NCBI GenBank assembly: GCA_900553645.1 | Contig: USEE01000003.1 | Span: 1 to 20,299 of the forward strand | DNA: 20,299 nucleotides | Source: an uncultured Eubacteriales bacterium | GTDB taxonomy: Bacteria > Bacillota_A > Clostridia > Christensenellales > Aristaeellaceae | Direction of reading: 5' to 3' | Shown: piece by piece, positions 1 through 6,961 of the stretch | How the letters are laid out: every line of letters begins with the position of its first letter | Position numbering within the stretch: the first letter of the stretch is position 1 | Translations under genes and position numbers: made by a program | The notes under the pieces: generated by a model | Database searches by the model: none | The model's input: the letters and a program-made list of their open reading frames with translations, nothing else | What the model was told of the DNA's origin: nothing

Positions 1-1468
1 TCTCCAGATAATGATCTCTAAACGCGAAGTTCTGCTCGCCGTCCAGCACCTCCAGCATCGCGCTGGCCGGATCGCCCTTATAGTCCGCGCCCATCTTGTC
101 GATTTCGTCCAGCAGGAAAACCGGGGTCATAGAACCCGCCTGCCGCATCGCCGACATTATGCGGCCGGGTATCGCGCCCACATACGTGCGGCGATGGCCG
201 CGAATCTCGGCCTCATCGCGCACGCCGCCCAGCGACACATGCGCCAGCGGCCGCTTGAGCGCGCGCGCAATCGATTGCGCAATTGACGTTTTGCCCACGC
301 CGGGCGGGCCTACAAGGCACAGGCACGGGCCTTTCATATCGTTTTTAAGCGCGCGTACGGCAAGATATTCGACCAGACGCTCCTTAACCTTGTCCAGGCC
401 GAAGTGATCCTTGTCCAGCGCCTTGCGCGCGCGCAGCGGGTCTATCGCCGCCGTCTGGCGCTTGCCCCACGGCAGGGCGAGTATCCACTCTATATACGCG
501 CTGCTCACGCCCATCTCTGGCGTGCCGGGCGCCATTGCCTCCAGCCGGTCGATCTCGCGCTGCACCTTGTCGCGCGCCTCGTCGTTCAGCGGCAGAGCCT
601 TGGCCTTGCGCCTGTACTCCTCTATATCGCCCGCCTCGCGGTCGCCCAGTTCCTTTTGTATGGCGCGTATCTGCTCGCGCAGGTAGTATTCCTTCTGGCT
701 CTTGTCGATCTGCTCCGACACGCGCTTTTGTATGCGCGCTTCGACATCGATAAGCTGCTGAGTGCGCGACAGCAGCCGGCACAGCAGCTCCAGCCGCTTT
801 CCCACATCCGCAGTCTCCAGCACCTTTATCCTGTCGGCCAGTTTGGGCACCATGTGCATACCAATCATGTCGGCAAAGCGCGACGGGTTTTGCTCTGCGT
901 TCAGCCTGCGCATGAACTGCGTGGGGATGTTGTCGGCCTTTTGCGCGATCATTTGCACAAATCTCCGCGCTATGGTCATGCACGCCTCTATGCTTATATC
1001 GTCGTCGGTTACGCGCTCGCTGATTTCCTGCACGCGCGCGATTTCAAACGGCCGAAAACGCATTATGTCCAGCAGCATCGCGCGCGCAAAGCCGCCCACG
1101 GTCACGCTGAGTATCTGGGTAGGCATATTTACCACGCTTATCACGTTGGCAATCGTGCCCACCATATACATATCCTTCATGACCGGCTCGTCCACGTTTT
1201 CGTCGCGCTGTGCGACCAGCATTATCGGCAGCTTTTCGGCAAACGCCTTTTCCACCGCCGCACGCGACTGCGGCCTGCCCACGTCGAACCGCGCGGGATC
1301 GCCCGGGAATATGACCAGATCGCGCAACGACACCATGGGCAATATCTCGGTGCCGTCCACCTGCAGGCCGAATTCGGACTTTTCCTGCTCTTCCTCGCCG
1401 TCCAACACGAGCGCGCCGACCTGATCGGGCGCGCTTTCCTGTATTTCCTCCATAGTTTTGTTAGGCAA
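1..1468 (-). CDS. lon: ATP-dependent Lon protease, N-terminal part (cut by window edge)
   Basis: Lon is a cytoplasmic AAA+ serine protease that unfolds and degrades damaged and regulatory proteins. About 489 residues are visible. They comprise an N-terminal substrate-binding domain (roughly 40-250), a helical linker and most of the AAA+ module, with Walker A GPPGVGKT at 387-394 and Walker B LLDEID around 452-457. The frame stays open to base 1, where it reads FRDHYLE, as in other Lon proteins. The rest of the AAA+ module and the Ser-Lys protease domain lie outside the window. I chose the TTG at 1468 because AGGAGGA (1481-1475) ends 6 nt before it. The in-frame ATG at 1453 is 22 nt from that site. 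The gene appears to be its own unit, about 200 nt after the triple-GerMN gene. No CIRCE or CtsR operator was recognised upstream. The family call is near certain; the start is likely. Confidence 0.97.
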   Translation of the reverse strand, partial: MPNKTMEEIQESAPDQVGALVLDGEEEQEKSEFGLQVDGTEILPMVSLRDLVIFPGDPARFDVGRPQSRAAVEKAFAEKLPIMLVAQRDENVDEPVMKDMYMVGTIANVISVVNMPTQILSVTVGGFARAMLLDIMRFRPFEIARVQEISERVTDDDISIEACMTIARRFVQMIAQKADNIPTQFMRRLNAEQNPSRFADMIGMHMVPKLADRIKVLETADVGKRLELLCRLLSRTQQLIDVEARIQKRVSEQIDKSQKEYYLREQIRAIQKELGDREAGDIEEYRRKAKALPLNDEARDKVQREIDRLEAMAPGTPEMGVSSAYIEWILALPWGKRQTAAIDPLRARKALDKDHFGLDKVKERLVEYLAVRALKNDMKGPCLCLVGPPGVGKTSIAQSIARALKRPLAHVSLGGVRDEAEIRGHRRTYVGAIPGRIMSAMRQAGSMTPVFLLDEIDKMGADYKGDPASAMLEVLDGEQNFAFRDHYLE

Positions 1469-1586
1469 AACCGTTCCTCCTCACAAGGCGCACGCTTATG
1501 CGCCCTGGCTCGCTTTTCATGAATATGTCTTTTTAACCGGAGCACGCACGGCAGTAACGAATTATCGACTGCCTGAGCCTAAACGC

Positions 1587-1592
1587 ATTATA
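1587..1592 (-). promoter_or_regulatory. lon: Possible -10 box of the lon promoter
   Basis: A perfect TATAAT on the minus strand lies about 120 nt before the lon start. The hexamer 17 nt upstream (TATGCA) does not resemble TTGACA, so only the -10 box is supported. The rest of the 197-bp gap (1469-1665) shows only the terminator-like hairpin listed separately. Confidence 0.3.
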
Positions 1593-1624
1593 AAGCGCGC
1601 CCCGGATTGTGCATATATATTTTA

Positions 1625-1655
1625 CTACAAATCCGCACCGTGTAAATAGGCGCGG
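1625..1655 (-). terminator. Weak terminator-like hairpin after the triple-GerMN gene
   Basis: On the minus strand CCGCGCC (1655-1649) pairs with GGTGCGG (1639-1633). This gives a 7-bp stem with one G-U pair and a 9-nt loop, beginning 11 nt after the stop codon. It is followed by ATTTGTAG, a poor U-tract. It would separate the GerMN genes from lon. Confidence 0.4.
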
Positions 1656-1665
1656 GGCTTGGAAT

Positions 1666-3219
1666 TTATGGCTCGGCGCGCACTATGCCGCCGTTGTACA
1701 TCAGCGGCCCGCGCATTGATATGGTCGATGCAAGACTCTCCACGCGCTCCCCGTCGAAGTAGAACCTTACGCCGCTTATGCCATCCATCTGACACATAGT
1801 ATTGACGATGGCGTATACCATCGTGCGCGCGCGGCCAGACGTCAGGCCTTGGCACGCCTGATAAAATGCACCCGACAGGTTTATTAGCACCTGATCGTTT
1901 TCCACGCGCACGCCCAGCGTATCCGCGTCGGTAACTATATCCGGCGTTGCTCGGCTAAGGCCTGCACTTAACGGCTGCTGCATAAGCAGCTTTAGCAGCG
2001 CACGCGGGTTATCCACATCATAGCGCGGCATGGCGACGCACACGGGCACGACCGCCGAACAGTCGCTGGCCGGATAATACAGCGTGGCCGTATCGCCCAC
2101 CAGCGAATCGAAATCGCTCCGGCGCATGATGCCGTCCGCAAACGTGTACATCAGCCGCCCCTGAGAATCGTACAGCTCGTTTACCACAATTCCATCTATA
2201 TCATACAGCACGCCGTCAACGTTGGGCACAAACCCGCATATGCTGCGCGTCATTGAGCCAAACGCCAGCGCCGTCGATATGCCGTTGCGGTCGAAGTAAT
2301 CGCCTGCCGCGCCCTTTAGCGATATTACAGCTATCTTGCTGCCGTCGCTGGACGTGATTATCTCGGGCGCTTCGCGCATGTATTGACTGCTCGAAGGCAG
2401 CAACCGCGCGCAGTCGTTCGTATCGTCCGGCCCGCGCATCAGCTCGGATATTATCGCGCCCAAATAGTCGCCGCCGCTTACGCTGAGCCGGTGCGTCTCG
2501 GGCAACAGGTATTCGCCGCTGCTGGAGCCGAAATATAGCGTGGCCGTACGTTCAAGCGCATCTGAGCTGGCCGAACCGGTAAACCCGGCCTCCTCGTCCA
2601 GCGCCGCCTGCCACACCGCGTTCAGGTCGCAGTCGAACCGCCCCATCGCGCCTGCGGGCAGTTGAAGTATGCACTCCTCGCGGCCGTCTATCAGCACGTT
2701 AACCGCGGATACGTTTCCCGTGTCCAGCAGCGAATTTACCAGTGCCGCGCGCAGCATGTGCATCCGCTGTGCGTCCAGTCGGCGCGCATCTATCGAAAGA
2801 TCGACCGTCGCTATGCCGCGGCTGACCTCGACTGAGAGTATCTGTATGTCGCTTGCGCCCAGCGTCCTCAGGCCATCCTCGCCCGGCTCGTCCATCACGG
2901 CGCGCGCGACCGCCTCTTCCAGCGTCATATCGCTGCTGATGGTCACGCTGCACACGGTGGGTTTCAGGCGGCTGAGCGTATCGTCGGCGTAATATACCGA
3001 CACGCTTATCGCGCGGTCGGCGCGGCTGTCGCCTATGGGCGCGAGCGGCGCGGCCGTCTCGGGTTCAGGCAGAGACGACACGATGTCGTTGTTCACGACC
3101 ACCTGTCTGCTGCCGCCCGAAATCAGCCACACGCCCGCCAGCGCCGCAATCATGAGTGCCGCGCCCGCGATTATCCACGCCGTCTTCTGCCTGCGCGTAA
3201 GCGCGTTAAATGACTTCAC
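1666..3219 (-). CDS. Membrane-anchored protein with three GerMN domains
   Basis: The product is 517 residues. A basic N-terminus is followed by one membrane segment (about 14-34) with the rest outside the cell, so it looks like a signal anchor without a lipobox. Three successive GerMN-type alpha/beta repeats follow, about 70-182, 224-345 and 376-497. Each has a leading strand (VSVYYAD, ATLYFGS, ATLYYPA), a helix ending before a GP-like turn, a strand pair and a closing FxxDG-like strand. GerMN domains occur in the spore germination protein GerM and in actinobacterial LpqB; their biochemical role is not settled. The start is GTG at 3219 with GGAGG at 3235-3231. The upstream lipoprotein gene ends in tandem stops TGA TAA directly before this GTG, so the two are surely co-transcribed. 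A partner role with the lipoprotein at the membrane-wall interface is inferred. Confidence 0.85.
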   Translation of the reverse strand: MKSFNALTRRQKTAWIIAGAALMIAALAGVWLISGGSRQVVVNNDIVSSLPEPETAAPLAPIGDSRADRAISVSVYYADDTLSRLKPTVCSVTISSDMTLEEAVARAVMDEPGEDGLRTLGASDIQILSVEVSRGIATVDLSIDARRLDAQRMHMLRAALVNSLLDTGNVSAVNVLIDGREECILQLPAGAMGRFDCDLNAVWQAALDEEAGFTGSASSDALERTATLYFGSSSGEYLLPETHRLSVSGGDYLGAIISELMRGPDDTNDCARLLPSSSQYMREAPEIITSSDGSKIAVISLKGAAGDYFDRNGISTALAFGSMTRSICGFVPNVDGVLYDIDGIVVNELYDSQGRLMYTFADGIMRRSDFDSLVGDTATLYYPASDCSAVVPVCVAMPRYDVDNPRALLKLLMQQPLSAGLSRATPDIVTDADTLGVRVENDQVLINLSGAFYQACQGLTSGRARTMVYAIVNTMCQMDGISGVRFYFDGERVESLASTISMRGPLMYNGGIVRAEP

Positions 3220-3222
3220 TTA

Positions 3223-4221
3223 TCAAAAGCCCTCCAGCAGACCGCCCAGCGACGCATAAGCGATCTTCCATACCTCGCCCTCGCGCACCAGCCTTATCGG
3301 CAGCGCGCTTACGTCGCGCGCGCTCGCGTCGCGGAACGAGAACTGTGCGTCCACGCATACCGTGGCGCTCTGGCCGTCGCCCGAAACCATCGCGTCGCCC
3401 ACCTGATATTCGCTCAGAGTATACGCGCGCGCGCGCATGTCGGATGCGAACTTGTCATAGGCGGGCCGCTCGCCGTTTATATCACCCGGTGCCAGCAGCT
3501 CGTAAAGCGAGTCCCAGTCCTTGCCCTGTATGTAGCCAAGGGCCGCGTCCACCGTGTTGCGCGGGGTGAGCACCACGCTCTCGTCGCGATGCGCCACGTC
3601 CATCAGCGTTCCGTCTGTCTCGGACGCGTCGGAGTAGAAGTAGTACCGCTCCACGCGCTCGCCAACTCGGTCGCCGTCGGTGTCAACCATTATCTGCACG
3701 CCGTCGTATTCGCCCATATCGGTTATCGCGCATACGATCGATTGCAGCGCCAGATAGCGGCGGCGCGGTATCTCCGCCGTCCAGTACGCGTCGCTTTCCC
3801 AATCGGCGGGCGCGTCGGACGGCACGGCGAGGAACTCGCTGGACAACGTGACCATAAGCACGCCGTCGCTCGTATCGACCGAAATCACGGTCGTATCGGG
3901 CGATATTATGGATTTAAGCTCCGGACTTTGGGCGCTGGGGCCGCTTATCAGCGCTTCAATGACCGTCTTTTCGGGCTGAGTATCCGACTTTACGTCTATC
4001 TGGCAGCCCTCGGTGGACAGCATACCCGTGTCCTGAAGCTCAAAATACAGATTAGCCCTCAGCTCGCTGCGCGCGGCGTTTTCGGCGCTGGGCGATACTG
4101 GCTGATAGGTAGGCGAATCCGGCGGCGGCGTGGTAAGCCTGCCGCTGAGCGGATCCAGCGAGCAGCCGGTCAGCAGCATCAAAGCCGCCAGTCCCGCCGC
4201 AAATGCAATCCTGCGTTTCAA
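3223..4221 (-). CDS. GerMN-domain lipoprotein with NTF2-like C-terminal domain
   Basis: The product is a 332-residue predicted surface lipoprotein. The signal peptide ends in the lipobox LTGC, with Cys20 as the likely lipidated residue, followed by a Pro/Thr/Ser-rich linker to about residue 50. A GerMN domain spans about 55-185 and includes a short acidic stretch DTDGDRVGE. The C-terminal part (about 220-325, ending EGEVWKIAYAS) looks like an NTF2-like or DUF4878-like fold; that assignment is by eye. The start is TTG at 4221 because AGGAG (4233-4229) lies 7 nt upstream and the signal peptide begins exactly there. A longer in-frame reading to 4293 has no such support. It is the first of two translationally close GerMN genes and lies downstream of the sensor kinase. 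The arrangement recalls LpqB, although LpqB carries a C-terminal propeller that is absent here. Confidence 0.85.
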   Translation of the reverse strand: MKRRIAFAAGLAALMLLTGCSLDPLSGRLTTPPPDSPTYQPVSPSAENAARSELRANLYFELQDTGMLSTEGCQIDVKSDTQPEKTVIEALISGPSAQSPELKSIISPDTTVISVDTSDGVLMVTLSSEFLAVPSDAPADWESDAYWTAEIPRRRYLALQSIVCAITDMGEYDGVQIMVDTDGDRVGERVERYYFYSDASETDGTLMDVAHRDESVVLTPRNTVDAALGYIQGKDWDSLYELLAPGDINGERPAYDKFASDMRARAYTLSEYQVGDAMVSGDGQSATVCVDAQFSFRDASARDVSALPIRLVREGEVWKIAYASLGGLLEGF

Positions 4222-4511
4222 AAAATCACTCCTATTAGAGAGTCTTCCTGCGTCATCGACCCTTGCACCGACATAAATTAAAGCACACTCCAAAGTGTGT
4301 CATGTCAGTTGTAAATCACGCAATTAAAGCGCGTATTCGTATTCTTTGGCCAATGACATTCAAATAAGAGCTGCCAAGCTTTGATTTATCCATTGATTCC
4401 ATGCAGTCAGGAACACATGCTAAGGCAGAAATCAAACTTCTGCCTTAGCCGATATTTCTTATTGAATAGCCTTACAGCTTCGGCTCATAACCTGCTTTAA
4501 CTTTGGCGGCG
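4222..4511. other. Intergenic region with small inverted repeat
   Basis: This 290-bp non-coding gap lies between the kinase stop and the GerMN lipoprotein. It holds CACACT-CCAA-AGTGTG (4284-4299), a perfect 6-bp inverted repeat about 60 nt before the lipoprotein start, where an operator or a 5' UTR hairpin could sit. ATGACA and TTTAAT-like elements on the minus strand flank it at poor spacing, so no firm promoter is called. The 12-bp hairpin at 4419-4449 is listed separately. A 21-codon open frame on the plus strand at 4302 has no ribosome binding site and is ignored. Confidence 0.4.
4419..4449. other. Perfect 12-bp stem hairpin downstream of the kinase
   Basis: GCTAAGGCAGAA (4419-4430) and TTCTGCCTTAGC (4438-4449) pair perfectly around a 7-nt loop, 63 nt beyond the kinase stop. 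On the minus strand no U-run follows, so it is not a canonical intrinsic terminator. It could act as an mRNA 3' end stabiliser or a Rho-linked end. The stem contains the AAGGC motif that recurs in other gaps in this window. Confidence 0.5.
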
Positions 4512-5936
4512 CTACTTAGGCAGCGTCACCGTGAATACCGAGCCTTTGTCCTCGACCGACTGAACGCTGACCTGACCGCCGTGCAATTGCACGATCTGAT
4601 TGACTATCGAAAGTCCTAATCCGGTGCCGCCGGTCTCGCGCGAGCGCGCCTTGTCCACGCGGTAGAATCGGTCGAATATGTGCGCAATATCGGCCTGCGG
4701 TATGCCTATGCCTGTGTCCGATACCTTGATAATCGCAAAGCGCGCATTTTCGCCCAGCTCCACGCGCACGTCGCCGCCCGCAGGAGTGTACTTGATTGCG
4801 TTGTCGATCAGGTTATAGAACACCTGCTGTATCTTGCTGGAATCGCCCTCGACGACGGGCGCGGCGTGCGCCTCCAGCGTGAGGTTTATGTCGCGGTTGC
4901 CCGCCAGCGGTGTCAGCCGCTTGACAGTCTCGGCCAGCATTTCGTCCAGCTGCAAATCGCTCAGGCGCAGCCGCATTTCGCCGCTGTCCATATTGACCAG
5001 CGTTAGCAGGTCGCCGATTACCGAGTTCAGGCGATCGATTTCCTTATCTATATCGGTCAGAAATTCGCGCGTCATGGCCGGGTCGAACGCATCCTGATAT
5101 ATCAGCGATTCGATCAGTATCTTCATCGTGGCCAGCGGGGTTTTCAGCTCATGCGACGCATTGGATACAAACTGACCGCGCGAACGGTCGAGGTTTTCCA
5201 GCTTTTCGCTCATCATGTTGAACGCGGCCGCCAATTGGGCGTATTCCGAATGGCCGCGGATTATCACGCGGTGCGAAAAGTCGCCCACACTCATGTGCTC
5301 AATGCCTTCGCTCAGCGCCTTTATGGGGCGCGTGACTATGCGCGACATGAATATGACCGTGATAAGCGTCGCCAGCGCCACTCCCAGCAGCCAGTATACG
5401 ATCTGCCGCCTGATATACAAAAGGCGCGAATACAATTCCTGCTCGCTGACCGAATACACCAGCGCGCCCGTTGTCCGGCCGCCCGACACTATGGCCGATA
5501 CATACAGCCCGTACACCGACGCGTCATCCGCGAATCCGAATGTGCTCAGCAGCCAGTTGCCGCCGGGCAGTTCTTCCTTATATAGTCCGTTGGCGCCGGC
5601 CTTGCCGCCCAGCACCGCCACCACCTCGGGGTGCTTTAGCTGAGTGCCGTTCAGCAGCGAATACGAATCGGCCTGCACCGTGCCGTATGCGTCCAGCACC
5701 AGCACGCGCCCGCCGTGTTCGCGCGATGCGTCCACCGCCGCGTCGTAAATCGCCTGGCCATCCTGCGCATTCAGCTTGTCGGCCATGGTTATCGCAATGC
5801 GCTCGGATATGGCGCGCTCGTCCTGCGCGCGCTGATCCAGCATGTAATTGCCCACCAGATTAATGAGCGACGCCGCCACTACATAAAAGGCGACGCCGAC
5901 CATCAGCATGTACAGCAGGAGCAGCCGCCAGCGCAC
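4512..5936 (-). CDS. Membrane sensor histidine kinase (PhoR/WalK type)
   Basis: The product is 474 residues. TM1 is about 5-30, an extracytoplasmic sensor domain spans about 31-177 (with VLDAYGTV, a PAS/Cache-like strand pattern), and TM2 is about 178-199. A HAMP domain follows at about 200-252, then HisKA with the phospho-acceptor His262 in SHELKTPL, and a HATPase_c domain. The ATPase shows the N box (NLIDNAIKYTP), G1 (DTGIGIP), F box (FDRFYRVD) and G2 (GGTGLGLSI). All catalytic motifs are intact. The kinase autophosphorylates and passes phosphate to the response regulator encoded 16 nt upstream. GTG at 5936 is the first usual start codon in frame but has no clear ribosome binding site; an ATT at 5957 overlapping the preceding stop is the alternative. 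The signal is unknown. The neighbourhood of GerMN proteins and wall enzymes suggests envelope sensing, which is inference. Confidence 0.95.
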   Translation of the reverse strand: MRWRLLLLYMLMVGVAFYVVAASLINLVGNYMLDQRAQDERAISERIAITMADKLNAQDGQAIYDAAVDASREHGGRVLVLDAYGTVQADSYSLLNGTQLKHPEVVAVLGGKAGANGLYKEELPGGNWLLSTFGFADDASVYGLYVSAIVSGGRTTGALVYSVSEQELYSRLLYIRRQIVYWLLGVALATLITVIFMSRIVTRPIKALSEGIEHMSVGDFSHRVIIRGHSEYAQLAAAFNMMSEKLENLDRSRGQFVSNASHELKTPLATMKILIESLIYQDAFDPAMTREFLTDIDKEIDRLNSVIGDLLTLVNMDSGEMRLRLSDLQLDEMLAETVKRLTPLAGNRDINLTLEAHAAPVVEGDSSKIQQVFYNLIDNAIKYTPAGGDVRVELGENARFAIIKVSDTGIGIPQADIAHIFDRFYRVDKARSRETGGTGLGLSIVNQIVQLHGGQVSVQSVEDKGSVFTVTLPK

Positions 5937-5952
5937 GGACGCGAGTACGTTT

Positions 5953-6645
5953 TTAATCTTTGTCCGTGAAATAGTAACCCACTCCCCACTTGGTGAAGAT
6001 ATACATGGGCTGCGCGGGGTTCTTCTCTATCTTTTCGCGCAGACGGCGTATGTGTACGTCCACCGTACGCAGATCGCCCAGGAACTCATACTTCCATATG
6101 CTTTCCATAAGCATCTCGCGGCTGAACACCTTGCCGCGGTTGGTTATGAACAGCTGCAGCAGGTCGAACTCCTTGGCCGTCAGATTCACGTCGCGCCCCG
6201 CGACGGATACCGATCGGTTGTTGAAATTGACCGTCAAGTCGCGCACCGTCACGGTGGACGGCTTTTCATCGGACTTGGACGCGCCCACGCGGCGAAGGAT
6301 TGTCTTTATGCGCGCCTTGACCTCCAGTATGTTGAAGGGCTTGGTCATGTAATCGTCCGCGCCGTACTCAAGGCCCAGGATCTTATCCATATCCTCGCCC
6401 TTGGCGGTCAGCATGATTATGGGGACAGAGCTTTTCTCGCGAATTCGCTGACAGACCTCTATGCCGCTCATCTTGGGCAGCATTACGTCCAGCAGTATCA
6501 GATCGAAGTCCTCCGCATCGACCTTGGCCAGCGCCTCCTCACCATCGGCAGCCAGCACAGTTTGGTATCCGTCCTGTTCCAGCGAAAATTTGAGTCCCTT
6601 TAGTATCAAAGGCTCGTCGTCCACGAGCAGCAATTTCTTAGTCAT
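5953..6645 (-). CDS. OmpR/PhoB-family response regulator
   Basis: The product is a 230-residue DNA-binding response regulator. The receiver domain (1-120) has the acidic pocket Asp9-Asp10, phospho-acceptor Asp53 (LLDVMLP), Thr80 and Lys102 (TKP). The winged-helix output domain (about 132-228) has the usual RTVDVHIRRLREKI recognition helix and the KWGVGYYF wing. ATG at 6645 is preceded by AGGAG (6657-6653) at 7 nt, and the protein begins MTKKLLLVDDEP as the family does. The in-frame extension to 6720 is discarded. It is the first gene of the kinase operon. It is divergent from the D,D-carboxypeptidase gene with a 316-bp shared regulatory gap, so autoregulation and control of the divergent gene are both plausible but not shown. 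Confidence 0.97.
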   Translation of the reverse strand: MTKKLLLVDDEPLILKGLKFSLEQDGYQTVLAADGEEALAKVDAEDFDLILLDVMLPKMSGIEVCQRIREKSSVPIIMLTAKGEDMDKILGLEYGADDYMTKPFNILEVKARIKTILRRVGASKSDEKPSTVTVRDLTVNFNNRSVSVAGRDVNLTAKEFDLLQLFITNRGKVFSREMLMESIWKYEFLGDLRTVDVHIRRLREKIEKNPAQPMYIFTKWGVGYYFTDKD

Positions 6646-6773
6646 CGGTCTACTCCTCTCCCCCGCGCCGCCCTTAAAAAAATTATCCCCGCGTGCACAA
6701 ACAATGTGCCTAAAGCGCATAGATTATCCCTGGAACGCCGCGTGCATCAGCAAAAATAACCATATACACCTTT

Positions 6774-6802
6774 ATTATAAACAAAATCCACGTCAAATAC
6801 AA
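6774..6802 (-). promoter_or_regulatory. Candidate promoter of the response regulator operon
   Basis: On the minus strand TTGTAT (6802-6797) is followed after 17 nt by a perfect TATAAT (6779-6774). This lies about 130 nt before the response regulator ATG. The -10 box and spacing are good; the -35 box matches only in TTG. Confidence 0.45.
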
Positions 6803-6856
6803 GAGTTCGTGCGCGCGGAGCATGATTTAACATGTCTTTGCGCACAGTATGAGTCA

Positions 6857-6870
6857 AAGTAGTGTATAAT
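6857..6870 (+). promoter_or_regulatory. Candidate -10 region of the D,D-carboxypeptidase promoter
   Basis: AAGTAGTGTATAAT ends in a perfect TATAAT, 91 nt before the carboxypeptidase ATG. No good -35 hexamer lies 16-18 nt upstream; TTGCGC is 21 nt away. The same 14-mer forms the -10 region before nadD on the other strand. Together with the response regulator promoter it occupies the divergent gap 6646-6961, which has no other recognisable gene. Confidence 0.45.
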
Positions 6871-6961
6871 CAAGGATGATATTTTCGCGCCGCCCGCGTT
6901 TCATGTGCGCAATGGCGGCTTTCCAATGCGCTTATCACGTGTCCAGCAAAGGAGATTCGAT

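Noticed and set aside
404..1522. Long open frame antisense to lon (372 codons)
   Set aside because: It lies entirely opposite a clear Lon frame, has an odd His/Arg/Leu-rich product and no family resemblance. High GC with strong codon bias creates such shadows throughout this window.
4302..4367. 21-codon plus-strand open frame in the kinase-lipoprotein gap
   Set aside because: No Shine-Dalgarno sequence or promoter precedes it, and its length is expected by chance.
6646..6904. Sporulation sigma factor control of the divergent carboxypeptidase gene, by analogy with dacF
   Set aside because: No convincing sigma-F or sigma-G type -35/-10 pair was seen; the only clear element is a TATAAT of housekeeping type.
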